DNA of 45,207 nt from a virus. Location: positions 1-45,207 of the IMG/VR virus record IMGVR_UViG_3300035070_002615, one strand, 5' to 3'. Under the pieces are notes generated by a model. That model worked only from the letters and a program-made list of their open reading frames with translations. It had not been told where the DNA came from and ran no database searches. Shown in pieces: positions 15,476 through 26,500 of this stretch (the first letter of the stretch is position 1; each line of letters begins with the position of its first letter). Both the position numbers and the translations under genes were made by a program.

Positions 15476-17467
15476 ATGCCATCAACAGTCTATAAAGGTG
15501 ATTTATCAGAAATTTCTTTCGGTCACGAAAGTGGTATGAAATTAACTCATGACTATTCTTCAAGTTTTATATTTACTGCGAAAGCAAGTGGAACTTGGGC
15601 TTCAGATGAAACGAGTATAATAGAATTTAGTGGAGGTGCTGCTAACACACCTTGTCATACTGGTATTTTAGAATATCCTATAGGTATGTTAGTAGGTGCA
15701 AAACTTTGTTTTCACGGTTTGGATTCAAGTGCTGTAAATAGACTTCATCCAGATGATAATGCATCGAATGGTTCTATCTTCACAATAGTAAAACACGCTG
15801 TTGTTGGCGGTAAAACACAACTGACTATTCATCCTAGATTAAAAACTAATCACACTAATAATTGTCCATCTTCTACTAATGAAATTATAGAAATTTTACC
15901 TTACACTGTACCAAGTATGGATGTAGACATGGCATATGCTGCAAATGCAAATGCTTCTGCCGAAAGAGTGTTAACTGACCAGTTTGTTGGAATAATGAAT
16001 GTAATAGCATTACCTGAAACTAAAGTTGATTTGAAAAGATATCATGTAGTTGGTCTTGGAAGAGATGTTGCTGTACAAGTTCCGGGTAGATTCACCAATG
16101 TAGGGGGGTCTTTTGAACACAATTTACATAATTCTCGATGGTTGTACTACGCATTAGGTAATGAAGTAGTAAATATTACTGGTGAAATTGGTGGTGCTAA
16201 TTTTATCTTAAACGGTGCTGTTGAAGCGGGTGCTAGTAGAATAATATATAGTAGCGACGATAGTGTTGCACCTACTATTAATGGTAATATAGTTGCAGGG
16301 GATTATGTAGTTATTGAAGCAAATTCCGATGGTAGTGAGGATATTGACATTAATAGTTATAGAGAAGAAACTGCAAATGGTATATTCCCAACTGTAGGTG
16401 CATCTAATATAATTACAAAGGCTCGACCTGAAGAAGTAAGAAGAATTGTAGCAATTCATGATACAGGTGGTGCAGGTACTATTTGGCTAGATGGCCCATT
16501 AAATTTTTCACATACTTCAGGTCGTGCTCTTAAATTTATAAAATATCTTGCTGATAATTCTACTAGTTCTCCTCATAGAGAATCTAGCGGTAATCTACAA
16601 AATCCGGTCTCAAAACTAATATTCTCTAAATCACATCTTCCCTCTTTTTCATTAGAAACTAGCATAAGAAGAAGAGATATAGATAGTTCAGCAGTGATTG
16701 AGGCAACAGATGGAGGTGCAACAGATTCTAAACAACTTACTCGTGTATTTCGTGGTTGTAAAGTAAAAGACTTTGTTCTTACTGCCGATAATGATGCTGC
16801 TCTTAGGATGACAGTTAACTTCGATGCTGCTCTTTGTTATACTGATACTGGTAGATTAGAAGGAGGTAGTAATGCAGGAGATAGATACGATATTCATCGT
16901 TTATTTGAAGAAACTGCTGAAACTGATATTAAAAGAAAGAAATCCGGTATCGAAAAAGGTACTCAAAAACCATTTATGTTTTACAACGGTACAATAAAAG
17001 TAGCCGGACAAACATTAGGTCAAGTCATATCTTTTACCTTAAATGCAAAAACTGGAGTAGAACAACATTATGTAATTAATGGTTCAAATATAGCAGATTC
17101 TGCAACAGACCAAGTTCCGTTTGCTGGCTCAAGAAATCCTTCACTTTCAATTGAAGGTAAAACTGAATACGAACTTGATATGGAAATTGTTGTAGATGAC
17201 CCTGTATTTTATCACAATATGAGGAGAGCAGTACATAACTTTGATGAAACTACTACAGATACTACCGATGCAGACATGATACAATTATCTTTCCTTAAAC
17301 AAGGTACTGGTGCTACAAGAGAAAGTATAGACATAGTTACTGACGATTACTATATTGTAGAAGCACCACTTCCAATACCTGAAGATAAAGGTGCTATCAG
17401 AGCCACATTAAAAATCATGCCTAAAAACATTAGAGTTTTAGCAACTGACACGGTACTACATTCTTAG
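15476..17467 (+). CDS. major tail tube protein, unusually large
   Basis: GAGGTGA lies 6 bases upstream of the ATG. The core has tube-like features: VGLGRDVAVQVPG followed by a Gly-Ser-Phe-Glu-His segment and SRWLYYALGN (about 197-228), and a C-terminal half with FMFYNGTIKVAGQTLG, then a Gly-rich strand and SLSIEGKTEYELDMEIVV. This is the strand-rich pattern of siphovirus tail tubes, which polymerise as hexameric rings. At 663 residues it is well above the usual 150-300, and extra surface domains are likely around 20-140 and 235-385. No tail sheath gene follows, so the tail is non-contractile. Terminator upstream and chaperone-like genes downstream agree. Confidence 0.72.
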   Translation: MPSTVYKGDLSEISFGHESGMKLTHDYSSSFIFTAKASGTWASDETSIIEFSGGAANTPCHTGILEYPIGMLVGAKLCFHGLDSSAVNRLHPDDNASNGSIFTIVKHAVVGGKTQLTIHPRLKTNHTNNCPSSTNEIIEILPYTVPSMDVDMAYAANANASAERVLTDQFVGIMNVIALPETKVDLKRYHVVGLGRDVAVQVPGRFTNVGGSFEHNLHNSRWLYYALGNEVVNITGEIGGANFILNGAVEAGASRIIYSSDDSVAPTINGNIVAGDYVVIEANSDGSEDIDINSYREETANGIFPTVGASNIITKARPEEVRRIVAIHDTGGAGTIWLDGPLNFSHTSGRALKFIKYLADNSTSSPHRESSGNLQNPVSKLIFSKSHLPSFSLETSIRRRDIDSSAVIEATDGGATDSKQLTRVFRGCKVKDFVLTADNDAALRMTVNFDAALCYTDTGRLEGGSNAGDRYDIHRLFEETAETDIKRKKSGIEKGTQKPFMFYNGTIKVAGQTLGQVISFTLNAKTGVEQHYVINGSNIADSATDQVPFAGSRNPSLSIEGKTEYELDMEIVVDDPVFYHNMRRAVHNFDETTTDTTDADMIQLSFLKQGTGATRESIDIVTDDYYIVEAPLPIPEDKGAIRATLKIMPKNIRVLATDTVLHS

Positions 17468-17475
17468 GTGATAAT

Positions 17476-18024
17476 ATGTTAATGGCTATACAAAAAGTAA
17501 GATATTATCGAAAACACGGCAAACGTGCTTACATAAATTGGGTTCACAAAAATGACTATTCGACTGTCGATTTGACTAAAAATAAATTTAATTTCTTAAT
17601 GTCACAACCTAGTAGAAAATCAATTGATAGAGAATTATTTCTTATGTTGACTGCACCCGCTTGGGTTACAGCGGCAGAAGATGTTCTTTCAGAAGAAGTA
17701 GAAGAAGTAGAAGAAGTAGAAGAAGTCGTAGATTCACCTTTTTCTGTAGATATCGATTATAATTCTATGACAATACGTGAACTACAAGATGTATGTAAAG
17801 AACGTGGACTAACAATTCGAGGTACAAAAGCCCAAGTCGTTCTTAGACTAAAGAGAGATGATGAAGGTATTACCGAAGAAACACAACCGCATGATGAAAC
17901 CGAAACCCCCTCAGAAGAGGCTGTTGAGGAATCATCGTATGCCCCCGCTGATGAAGCGGCTGTAAACGAGGAAGTGAACAATAATGATAGTGGACAAGAA
18001 CCAAATATTGACGAAGAAGAATAA
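17476..18024 (+). CDS. 182-residue SAP-domain protein in the tail cluster
   Basis: AGGTGA overlaps the previous stop, 4 bases before this ATG. An in-frame ATG at 17482 is an alternative. The basic N-terminal half (RYYRKHGKR, WVHKNDY) is followed by an EEV repeat (73-84) and a SAP-type motif at about 96-127 (MTIRELQDVCKERGL, then RGTKAQVVLRL). The C-terminus is highly acidic. SAP motifs bind DNA in many proteins, and in tail gene clusters they also occur in small assembly proteins. The gene overlaps the next by 41 bases. Its exact job is unknown. Confidence 0.72.
   Translation: MLMAIQKVRYYRKHGKRAYINWVHKNDYSTVDLTKNKFNFLMSQPSRKSIDRELFLMLTAPAWVTAAEDVLSEEVEEVEEVEEVVDSPFSVDIDYNSMTIRELQDVCKERGLTIRGTKAQVVLRLKRDDEGITEETQPHDETETPSEEAVEESSYAPADEAAVNEEVNNNDSGQEPNIDEEE
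17692..17727 (+). repeat. four 9-base tandem repeats encoding Glu-Glu-Val
   Basis: The unit gaagaagta occurs four times (the last copy ends in gtc), coding EEV in frame in a linker of the SAP-domain protein. Copy number can vary by whole codons. Confidence 0.85.
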
Positions 18025-18346
18025 TGAAAAACATGAAATAAAAGTAGACCCTAATAATCCAGATGCCGTAATGGAGGTTTGGATAAGAGAAATTACTTTT
18101 TTAGATGTACAGCGAGCAGCACAAGAAATGTTCGATATGACGGGTGGTGAAGTCACTTTAAACTTAGAATCATATTGGAGATATGCTTTTGCAAACTGGA
18201 TAGTAGAAACCAATCCTTCTCTCACTCCTCAAGAAATGACGCAACTAACGACTTATGTTGGTGAGCAAATAGCATCAGTTTTACCTAGACCTGAAGAATT
18301 AGCAGAGGCAATGCAAGGGGGGTTTACCAAAGCGAACAACGAATGA
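17984..18346 (+). CDS. tail assembly chaperone-like protein (upstream frame)
   Basis: A 120-residue mostly helical protein sits between the tail tube and the tape measure candidate, the place of tail assembly chaperones. It has a strand (VMEVWIREITFLD) and helices around 38-110 (VQRAAQEMFDM, YWRYAFANWIV, a Gln/Thr helix and a C-terminal Glu/Ala helix). The ATG at 17984 overlaps the previous gene by 41 bases, with GAGGA upstream. The following frame begins at its stop (ATGA) in -1 phase, and a run of six G bases lies just before the stop. This is the layout of the classical chaperone pair, though sequence similarity to a named family is not visible to me. Confidence 0.6.
   Translation: MIVDKNQILTKKNNEKHEIKVDPNNPDAVMEVWIREITFLDVQRAAQEMFDMTGGEVTLNLESYWRYAFANWIVETNPSLTPQEMTQLTTYVGEQIASVLPRPEELAEAMQGGFTKANNE
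18317..18322 (+). other. candidate -1 frameshift site (run of six G)
   Basis: Six G bases (codons GGG GGG followed by TTT) lie 22 bases before the stop of the upstream chaperone-like frame. The downstream frame is in -1 phase and is open back to this point. G runs act as slippery sites in some phage tail chaperone genes, but here the codon phase is not the canonical heptamer, so support is modest. Confidence 0.3.
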
Positions 18347-18618
18347 TTCAGAAGTTTCTAAAGAAAAAAGTTATAGAAACATCTGATGATTTACGTTTAC
18401 AAACTGAGTTGTTCGCATATAGAGTAGCCAAACATTATAACATATCATTATTGGAAGTGAATCAAATGGATATTAAAACATTTCAACAATCTTTATCTTG
18501 GGCTTTGGCGGTCGATGAAGAACAAGAAAAAGAAAGTGAAAGAGCAAGAGTATCTTCACAAAATGACAATGAAACTATTAGCCTCGACTACGGCTTCTTG
18601 AACGAGGAGGAGTTCTAA
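18343..18618 (+). CDS. tail assembly chaperone-like second frame
   Basis: A 91-residue helical protein begins with a Lys-rich helix (FLKKKVI), then a helix with RLQTELFAYRVAKHY, a segment SLLEVNQM, a further helix ending WALAV, and a Glu-rich tail. It overlaps the previous stop by four bases (ATGA) and has no SD close to its ATG, so it may be made by translational coupling or as a -1 frameshift extension of the upstream protein. The position before a tape measure supports a chaperone role that keeps the tape measure soluble during tail assembly. The region with AYRVAKHYN and a short acidic C-terminus is typical of such proteins. Confidence 0.55.
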   Translation: MIQKFLKKKVIETSDDLRLQTELFAYRVAKHYNISLLEVNQMDIKTFQQSLSWALAVDEEQEKESERARVSSQNDNETISLDYGFLNEEEF

Positions 18619-19322
18619 TGTCTTCGTTAGTTTCTATGATGGGTGCGTTAGGCGGCGTTGCACGAATGTCTGCAACGATAATGAAAACTATATCACAAAT
18701 AGGTAGTGGTGTACAGAATATTGGTCAGTTTTTTGCAGATGCATTTAACAAAGCGGGTAAAAAGATACATGACGTGTATAAAAAACTTGCAGGATGGTAT
18801 GATGAATACATCAAACCTAAATTTGATTGGTTATCAGACAAAGCAAGTTCGATAATAAATCTATTTCTTAAAATGGGTGATAAGATTTCTACTGTATGGA
18901 ACGATATAATTAATAAAATAAGTGACGTTTATAATAATAGAATAAGACCTTTGTTTGACTTTAATTTATTTAGTACTTTAGAAGGTTATTTTGAAAATTT
19001 TAAAGCATTGTTTGATTTTGATTTGTTTGCTGCTATGAGAGGTCATTTTGATAATTTTAAAAATGATGTTGAGTCCGGTATAGAAAAATTAGAAAGTAGA
19101 ATAAAAGATTCTATAATCTATAAAGTGGGTTCAGGTGTAGCAAATTTTGCTGGTGACGCTCGTGATGCTGCTAGTAATGTTGCTAGTGATGCCGTTGGTG
19201 CTACAAAGCAACAACTAGGTATAAATGTGAATATTACTGGTTTGGCTGGTGACTTAGCAGATGCTATTAGTAATACTATTGAAAAAGAAGTGGAAAGAAA
19301 AGTTAGTTTTAGAGGAAGATGA
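18618..19322 (+). CDS. short tape measure-like protein
   Basis: The start overlaps the previous stop (TAATG) with GAGGAGGAG upstream. The N-terminal hydrophobic and Gly/Ala-rich segment (1-40) resembles the start of many tape measure proteins. Residues 112-149 are two 19-residue repeats (LFDFNLF..., LFDFDLF...) with Phe at fixed spacing, and an earlier pair of Val-Tyr/Trp-containing segments with IKP and IRP turns occurs at 50-69 and 90-111. The C-terminus is Ala/Asp-rich and helical. Repeats with regularly placed aromatic residues are known in tape measures. At 234 residues it is very short for the family, and at roughly 1.5 angstrom per residue the tail would be about 35 nm. Confidence 0.55.
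   Translation: MSSLVSMMGALGGVARMSATIMKTISQIGSGVQNIGQFFADAFNKAGKKIHDVYKKLAGWYDEYIKPKFDWLSDKASSIINLFLKMGDKISTVWNDIINKISDVYNNRIRPLFDFNLFSTLEGYFENFKALFDFDLFAAMRGHFDNFKNDVESGIEKLESRIKDSIIYKVGSGVANFAGDARDAASNVASDAVGATKQQLGINVNITGLAGDLADAISNTIEKEVERKVSFRGR
18951..19064 (+). repeat. two 19-codon repeats in the tape measure candidate
   Basis: Codons 112-130 and 131-149 encode two diverged copies sharing LFDF-x-LF, a central Gly, and a Phe-x-Asn-Phe-Lys ending. Spacing is exact with no gap, as expected of a tandem duplication. Confidence 0.7.
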
Positions 19323-19327
19323 TATAA

Positions 19328-20536
19328 ATGGTTGCAGCAGGTACTCCTATTCGTTTATTCCATGAAAATGGAGATTTTACTGAATTAGATGCTACCAGCA
19401 TAACTCTTGAAACTACCAGAAAAGCAGGAAGTAGTTCCGTACCTTTTGGTGGTGGGCGTAGATGGAATCTTGATTTGAATTTGCAAAATGCTGAGATTAT
19501 GATAGATGGAATTTTTACGGATGATACTGTCTCATATGGGGGTGTTGCAGCATCTGCTACATTCAACTGTTTGAACACAAAACCTACATTTGTTGGTGGG
19601 CTTAAATGGTTATATAGGACGAATCTGAATAATGTTTTAGGTTCAGCCAATATTAACAATAATTTAACAGATGGTAATAATATTACGTTTAATAATAGTG
19701 CGATGATAACTTTAAAAAATTCTACTGGAATAGATAAGTACATTCCTTTGGTGAGAAGAACTTATAGTAATGGTGATGTTTTTGCAGATATTTATACGGT
19801 TAGTAGTAATAATATTAGAGGTTTATCAGGAGTTACCAAATACATAGGAATATCATATCCTAATAGTGACCAATCGTCTGCTCAAGAAACGGCGAATGCA
19901 CAGGTTTTAGCGACCCAAATCAAAGAATATGTAGATACTGTACTTTCGGGTGATTTTTCTGCATCAATACAAGATGATGACAATTTTATATTTGATGATG
20001 AAAATGTTGTAGTGAAATTCACACAAAAAAATTTAGGTATTGATGGTAATAATAACAAACCAATATTCAGTTTAGTACACGGCGGTACAGGTAGGAAACC
20101 GGATATAGTGAATTTTAGAGGTGGTACTAATAGCGTTAAAAAATCAGCAGGTGATAAAGTACAAGATATATATGGTGTTATAAACAATTCAAGAAGAACT
20201 GGTGGTGCGAGGACAGCAGTTACGGCTGCTGGTCGTATTGTTGACACTATTTTTAGAGGCGATTACATAGTAGGAATACAGATACCATTTAATTCAATGA
20301 TAAACGTAGGTAATGAAACCTATGTTGCAAGAAACTTTCACATGCCTACTGGTCGTTATAAATCGAAGGAAGATAAAGGTGCTGAAGCGGCTATGGTTGT
20401 TGGAACTAAATTTTCAGAGTTAAATAATTCTACGGGTATACAAGGTTTTGTTAAAAAACTTTCAATAGATTATGATGCTGGTGAAACTGTATATAGATTT
20501 AGAATGGTATTTTTACCAGTCGATTGGATGTTTTAA
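19328..20536 (+). CDS. putative distal tail or baseplate protein
   Basis: A 402-residue protein follows the tape measure candidate by 5 bases, the usual place of a distal tail protein. The N-terminal 70 residues have a strand-rich pattern with PFGGGRRWNLDLNLQNAEIMIDG and resemble tail-tube-like or distal-tail domains. The C-terminal part (about 315-402) has further strands with PFNSMINVG and ends VFLPVDWMF. An Asn/Ser/Thr-rich middle is unrecognised. Its last codon is one base before the start of the giant gene, suggesting translational coupling. The role as a tail-end ring is inferred from order and pattern. Confidence 0.5.
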   Translation: MVAAGTPIRLFHENGDFTELDATSITLETTRKAGSSSVPFGGGRRWNLDLNLQNAEIMIDGIFTDDTVSYGGVAASATFNCLNTKPTFVGGLKWLYRTNLNNVLGSANINNNLTDGNNITFNNSAMITLKNSTGIDKYIPLVRRTYSNGDVFADIYTVSSNNIRGLSGVTKYIGISYPNSDQSSAQETANAQVLATQIKEYVDTVLSGDFSASIQDDDNFIFDDENVVVKFTQKNLGIDGNNNKPIFSLVHGGTGRKPDIVNFRGGTNSVKKSAGDKVQDIYGVINNSRRTGGARTAVTAAGRIVDTIFRGDYIVGIQIPFNSMINVGNETYVARNFHMPTGRYKSKEDKGAEAAMVVGTKFSELNNSTGIQGFVKKLSIDYDAGETVYRFRMVFLPVDWMF

Positions 20537-20537
20537 G

Positions 20538-23500
20538 ATGCCTGTTATATCTACTACTAATCATGCTTTCTTTTTTGATGGTGTGACTGATAGTATAATA
20601 ATACCACAAGGTAATTCTAGTATAGATAATACTAGCAGGGGTTTATTTAATTCTAATCCTAATTCTGGTTCAGACAACATACTAAATTTGACAAATCAAA
20701 TCACCATAGAGGCTTGGGTTGTACCCGACTGTGGTGGAATTATATTAGAAAAAGAAGGTTGTTTTAGTTTATCTCTAGGAAATGTAGATACTCCCGGCCC
20801 TGCTACTTTTTCATTAAATCTAATTAATACTGAAGATAATCAACTAGAATTAGTTAATTTATCTACGGCTTATTTAACTACTAATGGATATGATGGTACT
20901 GTATTTCCACCTTCTACTTTCGCAGGTATTCATGACTCATATAACAGATTTAATAGTAGTTACAATGATGCCACTACATTAAATCTTAATCATAGACCTT
21001 TGATGCATGTTGTTGCAACATTACATTCTAAAAAAATGCAATTATACATTAATGGTATACTTTTAGCAGAAAAAACATTATACAATGATAATTACATTTT
21101 GTTGAAAAACAACAATCCTATATTTGTCGGTGGGAAAGGAGGTAAGTTTAGGGGTGTAATGGAAGCAGTACATCTGTGTTCTTCTTTCACAAACGATATG
21201 GTACAAGGTGAAGTACCTACCGCTAAAGATGATACATTATTACTTTATAGATTTGAAGAACCAATTGCACCCGTAGAATCTGTATACCCACTACATTTTT
21301 CTGCATCGGCAAATGCTACAACGATATATCTTTCTCCTGCAAATGCAGCATCATTGGCTACTGAACTTACAGGCTCATCGCAAACTTCAGGTACTATAGA
21401 TTTCACAATATCTCCTTATAGTAGCGGTAATTACGCAATTACACAAAGCACAAAAACTGCTACTACTTCTCATTCAGTGCCGCACGTCCCTTACAACTTA
21501 TTATTAAATCCTAATGGTATAAATTTAGATACTTTGAAGCCTAGTCAAAAACCTCCTGAAAGAGTTAGATTAGAAAGTATAAATATTGATACTGGAGCAT
21601 TAACGATATCTAGTATTCATCTTGATTTTGCTACTAACTCGAATGGAAAAAGAGGTCTTTTACATACATATAGTGAATTGGATAAACCTAAGTTTATTGT
21701 TTTAGGTGCTGATTTATTAATTGATAGTGGTACTAGTCGACCTTATCAACCCCCTCACTTTTCTTCACAAGCCATAGATAGAACTGGGCAGATGGTGATA
21801 GATGAAAGTAATTTAGAAAATCATGGATTTGTATTTTCGTCTAACATGGCAACTACTGTAAATGATACAGATAATCCTTTTGCTGCATTGTGGCCTACTA
21901 CTTTAGATGAAGGATATCAAATAGGACATAGTGGTAGACATACAAAAAATCATGTTAAGGGTCATACTTTTTTACGAATGTTACCAAGAGCAGAAAGAGA
22001 AATAATCGATTTAAAGGGTGGAGGTCAAGTTGATTTAGTAGATGTGGTTTATGATAATACAAGAGAAGGTATTAAAGACCAAATTCCAGTAAATAGTGAA
22101 GTTGATGTCTACAGAGATGCAGGTACTTATGGTATAAAAAACATTATCAATTCTTCTACAGTTACTGCTGTTTACAATGATTTCCAAGATGTTACTGTAT
22201 CGGATGGTAAAGAAAAATTAATTGCTTTAGGTGGTACAACATTTGATTACAGACCTTTTATGTTAAAGGGTCAAGTACCTACATATGGTACTACACCTGA
22301 TGCTAATACAAGAAAGCATCATCTTCGCCCTAGTAAAGAAAGTAGAGTTGCTTTATTACATATACCTATATTGAGAAGTACGTATAATCATGCACCTTTT
22401 ATTGAAGTCCATTATAATGCTATAGATTTAACAGGAGCATCGATGAACAGTTATGATGGTAGTACGAGAGTAAATACTGCTCAACCTTTACTAATGGTGG
22501 AAAAGACTGTACCTGCTTCTAATACTGCTTTTATCAATGGTGATAGTACAGCATATCTATATGACATTATTGTTAGTCAAATAAGTTCTTTAGGTAGTTT
22601 AACACTTTATTCGCCCGGCGGTTATGTTGAGTTTGACAGTTTAGAAAGTGAAAATATCTTTGCTGTTAACGAGTTAGTTGGAGATAATAGTGAAGGATAT
22701 GATGCTGATGATGATTTAGATGAAAGTTATACACCTGCAAATTTTACTCCTTACGCACAAGGCTTAATAGGTAATTCACCACCTAAAATCGTTTTAGAAT
22801 CATCTAGTCAAAATGAATCCCATCCTTCTATTTTCAATAAAGTTTATTTTCCTAAAATTGAAACTAGCAAAAACTTGACAACATCTAGTAATATAACTAG
22901 AATAGAACCTGAAGTAAATGTTGGAAGTCCTTCAGACGGTCAATTTGATACAGGGGTATCAGGAGTATCTTCATCTATACATGAGTTCTTTGATGTTATT
23001 GATAATATCGTAGATGTAGAGAATCCATCTTTAGCAGACATGGCGTTGATTATACAACCTTGTGATAGGACTAGAACTAATCAATTGGCACATATCAAAC
23101 ATGCTTTAGATGACTCAAATGATGTTAACCAAATGAGTTTGTTATATCTACTTAACAGGGCAGTGATAAGAGGTATAAAAGAAACTAACGATGAAGATGG
23201 CTCTTTTACCGTCATAGAATGTGAAGGTATTTTTACTCCTTTTGTATCACAATCTATAGACTTCAAAGGAAAAGGTAGTCCTGATTCTCACGTTGTTAAA
23301 GAGATTGAGCCAAATGCACCTGTTGTTACAGTCACTTTAGGTGGTCCGGGTCAAGGTGCAGTAGATACTAAACCTACTTACGATGAAAGTAAACTTAGTA
23401 GATTGCCATTTTCTTCAAGAAGGTCATATTCAGTAAGAGCAGATTACCTAAACACAACTAGTGGAGGTAGTATTACTGTTTCACCATTAAATAATCACTC

Positions 23501-26500
23501 TAGTGATATGAAGAGTTGGGGTACATATGGATTTCCAAAAGTTGGTTACATATATTTTGAAGATGGGAGTAAAGCACGTTATCAAAGTAAATCCGGTAAC
23601 ACTTTCACTTTTCAATCCAATGAAGCAGTCATAGGTTCTGGTTATTATGTAGCACATGATGGTACAGAATTTGCTTTCATTAAACCTCTATTACGTTATA
23701 TTGGTTATATTTCAAATTCAGATTCAACGATACTTCAAATTAATAGAACATTATACAGTGAACCGGATTTTGGCGATGAGAGTTTAATTGATAATGGGTC
23801 AACTGTAAATGACCGTATGTTTCAAAAAATGAATGGTGTTAACCATGACTACCAACTAGGTACTCAATTCGCTAGTACAAGAGCATTGGCAGAAATTCCA
23901 TTTTTCGATAATCAATTTTTTGGCAAACATGTAGGACCAAATAATTCTTTCAAAATACATTTAGATGCTACTATGACTGCACATAGTTACAATCCTAGTC
24001 CAGTAGGAAAAAGGCCGATTGATTTACCTCCTGCTGATAGAGAAGTAGAATCTGCATATAGTTTTGGCGATAACAACCCATTTACATCCACTGTAATAGA
24101 AAGTTTATCTGGAAATAATTTAGTTGTTAAAGATATTAATATATTTCCAACACCTGAACTTACTGCCAATTATCAACAAATAACAAATAATACCACTAGT
24201 AGATATAGAAAGGCGTTTTTACCAAGTGGTGATTGGGCTTTTTATTCAGCGATAACTACAAACACTAAAACTCTTACACTAGTTTATCCGTCTGCTAATT
24301 TTAGACAAAATGCTATTGCTGGTACACCTGTAACAGTTGGAGGACCAAATACAAATGATGGTGCTATAGTACTAGCATCTGATAGTTTTACACCATCTTC
24401 GGAATATGAAGATAGAAGTAATACATATTATGATTCTGCGAGCGTTAAGACACAAGGCGGTAATGTTGATTACGGTATGAGGCAATATGTTAGTGCTGTA
24501 GAATTTAAAGAAGGACCGGAAACTAATCCACACGCAGAAAAAATACAAACAAAAAGAGCATCTGCTGTTATTGGTAGTGTCAACGTAATTGGTACTACTG
24601 TTACAAAAGGAAGTATATTAGAAATTACATTAAGCGATGAAGACATGGAATTATTTCCCGATATAGGTATTGATAATTTATCAGATTTAGTTACAGGAAC
24701 AGGGGAAACTTTTTACGAAGTTCAATGTGTTCATCCGTCAAGAGGAACTTTAAAATTTCATTATTATGGTACATTAAATGAATATAGAAATTTTGACAAT
24801 AATGTTATAGTGAATGGTGATAATACCAGTATTATATTATATTATTATGAGGCTTTTAGTGTTGCAGACGCTTTGGGTGGTAATAATAATTATCCAGATT
24901 TCTCTGTGTTAGCAGGACAAAAAATGACTCTTGTAGGAAAAAGAAGAAGAGTATTTTATGATAATTTTGTATTTAAAAAAGGGTCTGTTACATCTGAATC
25001 AGATAAAAAAATGGGTATAACCAATGAGTTAATTTCTAATGTTAAAGTAGACACTAATATAGCAATAACTGCTTATTCTACCATTAATAAAACAGTAACT
25101 GTAAATCCTGTAGATGATGTAGGTTTATTTGATTTATCTGGTTTAAATGTAAGGAAAGGGGATGTTCTTTTTGCTTACAAAGTATTATCATCTACACAAA
25201 CTTATGCTACAATCGGTACAGTAGACAGTATTGCTGTTCATAGTGATAGTAGTGTAGTCATTACATTATCAGATAGTGATTTGAAAGCAATTGTTAATGT
25301 AACTGATTACAAATTAGGTGTAGGTTGTGATGACTTTGATGATGTAGACGCTATATTAAATAAAACATGGGTTAATCCTTATGCTCCGGGCGGTCTAAGA
25401 AATGGTGATACAATTTGGGGCAATATGTCTTACAACAACCCTCATGCAACTGAAGGTTTATTTTTCAAAAGTAGAGGTGTATTAAATGAGTCACAAGTTT
25501 GGACTGGTTTTGATAACGGTGAAGGTAATTTAAATTCAAATCCAAGAGATAGTATACCTTTAGAAAATTTCTTAATTGGTAATACTTGTTTAGAAACTGC
25601 AAGAAATTTCGCTCAGCATGTAAATAAAACAATAGAAGAAAATTACAAATCGTTAGGATTAACAGCAGTAGAAGCACCTACAGTTGCTTATGTAGACCCT
25701 TATCTCTCCGATGAAGGTCATGCAAGAGTGTTGTTATATGATGTAGCCCATGATAGAGAGTTTATTGCATTCCAAGATTTACATATGCAAGTACAAAGTG
25801 AATTACAAACAACACATATTGGTTGGAACAGATATGTAGTCAAAGATACTGATACAACTCGAACTGACTTGCATTCCTATCTTGCTTCTTACAATGGTTC
25901 TTCGCCAAGTGCTTGGACAACACAAATCGATGTGACTAATGGTTATCCTTCACAAAATCGTTTTATTCGCTCTACACAACAATCTAAATTTATTGAAAGT
26001 GCTTATGCTCATGATTTACCAAATAAACAGGCTTACAATTTAACTAGTAATTACATATCTTCTACAAACACCACACCGAAATACAATAGGTATTCAAGAC
26101 TTTATGGTAAAGGTCATGGTCATTTTGTACACACTGAATATTCATTACAAGGTGCTTCTTCAGGTTATACTTTTTCAAATAGTCTTCCTCCACAAACTAC
26201 ACCACATGTCTCAATTTCTAAGATAGCAGACGACTATCATAAGTTATCTAGGAGAAAAGGTAACGATTTTATTAGTCAATTAATTAAAATAAGAAATGCA
26301 ACCACTGCTTGTTCTTTCCGTGACCCTTCGACATTTTTCGATACTCCTGATGGTACTCGTGTTATACCTGCATTTTTATCATTGAAAGGTATAAGAAGTG
26401 AAACATTATCATTAGATAATCATGAAGAATCTAGGTTGCAACATTTACCACAATGGAAAGATATGGGTTTTGTGAGAAGATTATCCATAGATGCAGGTTC

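Noticed and set aside
17984-18618. Confident frameshift call for the chaperone pair
   Set aside because: The six-G run is not in the standard slippery phase, so it is kept as a candidate only.
6000-20247. Many minus-strand open frames of 60-150 codons
   Set aside because: They lie antisense to strong, tightly packed + strand genes, have no SD or conserved protein features, and look like by-products of AT-rich coding DNA.
20472-20537. Upstream in-frame start for the giant gene at 20472
   Set aside because: It overlaps the end of the preceding gene by 65 bases and has no SD. The ATG at 20538, one base after that gene's stop, is the simpler start.
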